This document shows positions 61,301 to 64,000 of a DNA stretch of 64,000 nucleotides, in pieces. Every line of letters starts with the position of its first letter. Positions within the stretch are counted from its first letter, which is position 1. The position numbers and the translations under genes are program-made. Origin of the DNA: Montifringilla adamsi (Eukaryota > Chordata > Aves > Passeriformes > Passeridae); contig JAGGNK010010226.1 in the NCBI GenBank assembly GCA_017590115.1, positions 4,871,732 through 4,935,731 on the forward strand, given 5' to 3'. Under the pieces are notes generated by a model, which saw only the letters and a program-made list of their open reading frames with translations, was not told where the DNA came from and did not search any database.

Positions 61301-63268
61301 CCATGACCTTTTTCTTTTCAATACCTCTTCAATACCAAAACTTTCCATAGCCAGTGCTGCATAACTTATTTCCATGTATGTCAGTTCCGAAGAAAAAAAA
61401 TAAAGTTGATAGCAGACGTGCTAAGTCAACTGTAGGAATTTTAGGGGGTTTTGAGGAGGTTGTGGTGTGGAGAACTTGAGAGTCAGATGACAAAAACAAC
61501 ACCTGGTGACAAGACCATGGTGAGGAGCCCAACACCAGCAGGGGACTTGCCTTCAAGAGAACTCATGGACACTGGGGAGTTTGCTACAGTGCAGAAAACA
61601 CCAGCAATGAAGGACTAAAATGAAGTGCAAGACACACAAGAAGACACAGGGGGTGGAAGGAGAGGAGGGTATGCGCCCATTTTACCCTGATCTGGTCAAT
61701 TTTAAATTTGATATCTTACTTATTTTTATAGGAACAGTTGACTTCCTGATTTTAAAATCTCTTTTTTCTTCCTTGGGGATCCAGGACAACTAGTTCTGTT
61801 CATCTCAAAACAGGGACAAGTTTCCCATCTCAGCAGGCTGCATGTTTGACAATTTCTGGAGTTTTATTTCTATAATATTTTAGCCTTACTTTCCACTTTG
61901 TCAAGGAGACTATCTCCTTCATAATATAAATCCAGGAAGCAAAATACTCTTAAGCTGTTTGCCAAGACTTTCAGAAAACTGTTCTAATGTTGCAAGATGG
62001 CACAGAGACATTCTTCTGTTAATTATTAACTGTAAATTCTTTGGGGAGGTGGGAAGGAAGATACTAATATTAAACTATATCCATCTATGAAATTTAAATA
62101 TATATGCTGAATTTGGGCTAGACTTGTATTTGGTGTGGTCAGCATAATTCTTCTGACTTCCCTCCAATCCATCCAGCATGTACAAGTTGATTTGCTTGTT
62201 CATTAGTTTTCTTTTCCATGATTACATCTGCCAAAGACAGACTCCAACCACAGCCTCCATGCACTCCATGCTGGGTTATTCCCTATTCTCCAAGAATGGC
62301 CATGTAAACCTCTAAGCTATATCCATCAGTTTTGATGAGAAGTCACAGAGACACATGGGTCCTTGTGCCCAAATGTCTTTCTGGAGCTGGAAGAGATTGT
62401 ATGTTTATCCTTTTCAAAGTCGATACTTACCAAACTCTACAGATTGAGACTATTTTGTTTTTCAGAGCAGCCCTTGTCACATTCGTCAAAGTAACCAACT
62501 ACTTCTACACTCTTTCATTCATCTTTTTCTGTTTTCCAGACTTTTCATTCCATTGTAGCAGTTGCAGTGGATCAGAGCCATATGGCTCTCACTTTTAACT
62601 GCTGCAGCAAGCTGCTCTACCACCTGGCAAAGGAGTGATACAGACTCTGCTCCTTATTTCCAGAAATTCCGTGTCTCCTTTCACAGTGACTAGGCTTTTC
62701 ACAAAGCAGAGAAAGGAAAGAATTCATCTGAACCCACTTAACAGAAGACATACAAAATTTTATATTGATATTTATTGAAAATATGTATCTTTGAAGACTG
62801 CATGCAGTACAGGAATTAATTTCTTTTTAATGTCTTAACAGTGCAAAAGTCAAGGATAAATGTAATGATGACCAGAATGTGCTTTGTAGATTTTTCAAGT
62901 AATCTTGCATCCAAAAACAGATGTGCCATTTGATCTTCAAATACCACATATTTCAGAAGATCAATAGCAATGTCTTAAAAAAAATAAAAAAGAAAGCCCT
63001 TTTCTCTTTTTTTAATTTTTTTTTTATTTCTAAGACAGTGTAATAGAACCAATGTTCATCCCTTCACCTTAGCTACCTTCCCATATAGCATGCAAAGGTT
63101 AGACCATGTGGTCTATCTCAAAATATTCAGTAATGTTTACACTTTTTTTCCCCTTTACTACTTCTAAGTGAAACCCATGTGTCATTAACATTTGTACTGT
63201 AACTGAGGGGCAGCTTGAAGATCCACATAAAAAAAGAAACCCACCAAAAAAGACCACAAGAGCTCTTC
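58331..63268. other. AT-rich non-coding stretch, no gene seen
   Basis: About 5 kb without a recognised element. A T run lies at about 61,038-61,049. A slightly GC-richer part at 61,450-61,680 has no familiar landmark. Frames reach 92 codons (59,393-59,671 plus), none recognisable. Confidence 0.5.
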
Positions 63269-63288
63269 AAAAAAAAAAAAAAAAAAAA
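63269..63288. repeat. A20 tract
   Basis: Uninterrupted run of 20 A. No AATAAA lies in the preceding 40 bases, so a retroposed tail is not supported. Confidence 0.9.
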
Positions 63289-64000
63289 GAAATTAAATAC
63301 AAGCTCAGTATCTTTACTTGAGGGTGCACTTTGCTGCACATGGAGCAGTGGTAAGCTTCACAAACAGCTTAAAATATATAAAGTTTCTCTACATGTGTTA
63401 TGATGCCAAAGCTTCACATTCATCAACACCAGCATTTTGTGGAATTGCATTTTCACCCTTGGAAAATCTGGCTGATCCTTGTTTTTATATTATGCAGATG
63501 CCTTGGGGCTTATATTTTTTGTAATTCATTGGTCATAACCTAAAGTAACTGAGTAACAATCTTATTGATTGAAATGCATGTCGCCTGAAGAGGAACTATT
63601 TGTTCGTTCTCAAAGATTCAACACAACTGTCATTTCTTGTGAGTACGAGAATACTTGGTGAGGACATCCTCAAGGAGTTGAAGGTGAGGGTGAAAATGTT
63701 CAGTTAAGATAATTCCTCACATTAGACCATAAGTCACTGACTGCATATGTTTTATAACAAGCCATTTGGGGAAAGGAGGAAAAAAAAAAAAAAAAGAAAG
63801 AAAGATTAAACATGGAAAGACAGAAAAAGCACTATGGAACAGAAGTAGTGTGAGGATAAATAAGGAAGGCAGGAAGGAAAGACTACAGTTTCAAGAAATG
63901 GAGAGTATTGGCTTGGCTGTCAGAAAGGGAGCTGTTTATGTTCTAGAGTCTTGGTGAAGGAACAGAAGATGGACTCTGCTACAAGCAGTTTCATATAACC
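63289..64000. other. Non-coding stretch with a purine-rich part, no gene seen
   Basis: A purine-rich low-complexity part (about 63,766-63,910: GGAGG, A16, GAAAGAAAG, GGAAGG words) carries a 63-codon frame that is composition-driven. No exon or repeat family recognised up to the window edge. Confidence 0.55.

Noticed and set aside
63269..63288. A20 tract as a retrocopy tail
   Set aside because: No polyadenylation hexamer upstream and no transcript-like body recognised; simple A-tract is the plainer reading.
1..64000. Prokaryotic systems such as CRISPR arrays, operons, phage or toxin-antitoxin loci
   Set aside because: Composition, repeat content and lack of dense coding show vertebrate nuclear DNA; no regularly spaced direct repeats were seen.

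Overview
This window looks like AT-rich, gene-poor nuclear DNA from a bird, probably a songbird. The bird call rests on three retroelement copies recognised by sight. They are a 3'-end fragment of a CR1 LINE (about 50,623-51,198), an old ERVL-type long terminal repeat widespread in birds (about 46,162-46,705), and a younger-looking solo LTR of a kind I associate with passerines, with matching 6-bp flanks (54,811-55,236). The songbird call depends on the last of these and is less certain than the bird call. Operon structure, bacterial ribosome-binding sites, phage genes and CRISPR arrays are all absent.

No protein-coding gene could be supported. The longest open frames (170 codons at 25,278-25,790 minus; 157 codons at 39,692-40,165 plus) show no recognisable domain and fit chance or decayed repeats about as well as genes. 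No tRNA, rRNA or known structured RNA was recognised. The window is best read as intergenic DNA or part of a very long intron.

Layout: 1-14 kb is AT-rich unique sequence with a TG-rich tract (1.4 kb), a small CpG-dense patch (3.1-3.4 kb) and an AC-rich tract (11.1-11.2 kb). From 14.5 to 23.5 kb there is a short tandem duplication, a sequence ending in polyadenylation signals and a 24-A tail (14.90 kb), a 13-bp stem-loop (20.2 kb), a GC-richer patch ending in 22 A (21.4-21.9 kb) and a compound AT/AC microsatellite (23.5 kb). From 23.5 to 42 kb the sequence is mostly plain AT-rich DNA, with a quadruplex-type motif at 27.1 kb and stretches that look like constrained non-coding DNA. From 42.6 to 58.3 kb the repeat load rises: an ATCC microsatellite, a CCCAG pentamer, the three retroelements, two clear inverted repeats (45.3 and 50.1 kb), an AAT microsatellite and a CA-rich higher-order repeat. 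The last 5.7 kb is AT-rich with A tracts.

There are no genes here to assemble into a pathway. The items most worth a second look are the CpG-dense patch, the roughly 85-nt hairpin at 45.3 kb, the 15-bp near-perfect palindrome at 50.1 kb, the two G-quadruplex motifs, and the A-tailed segment at 14.5-14.9 kb. I did not find a convincing new biological system.
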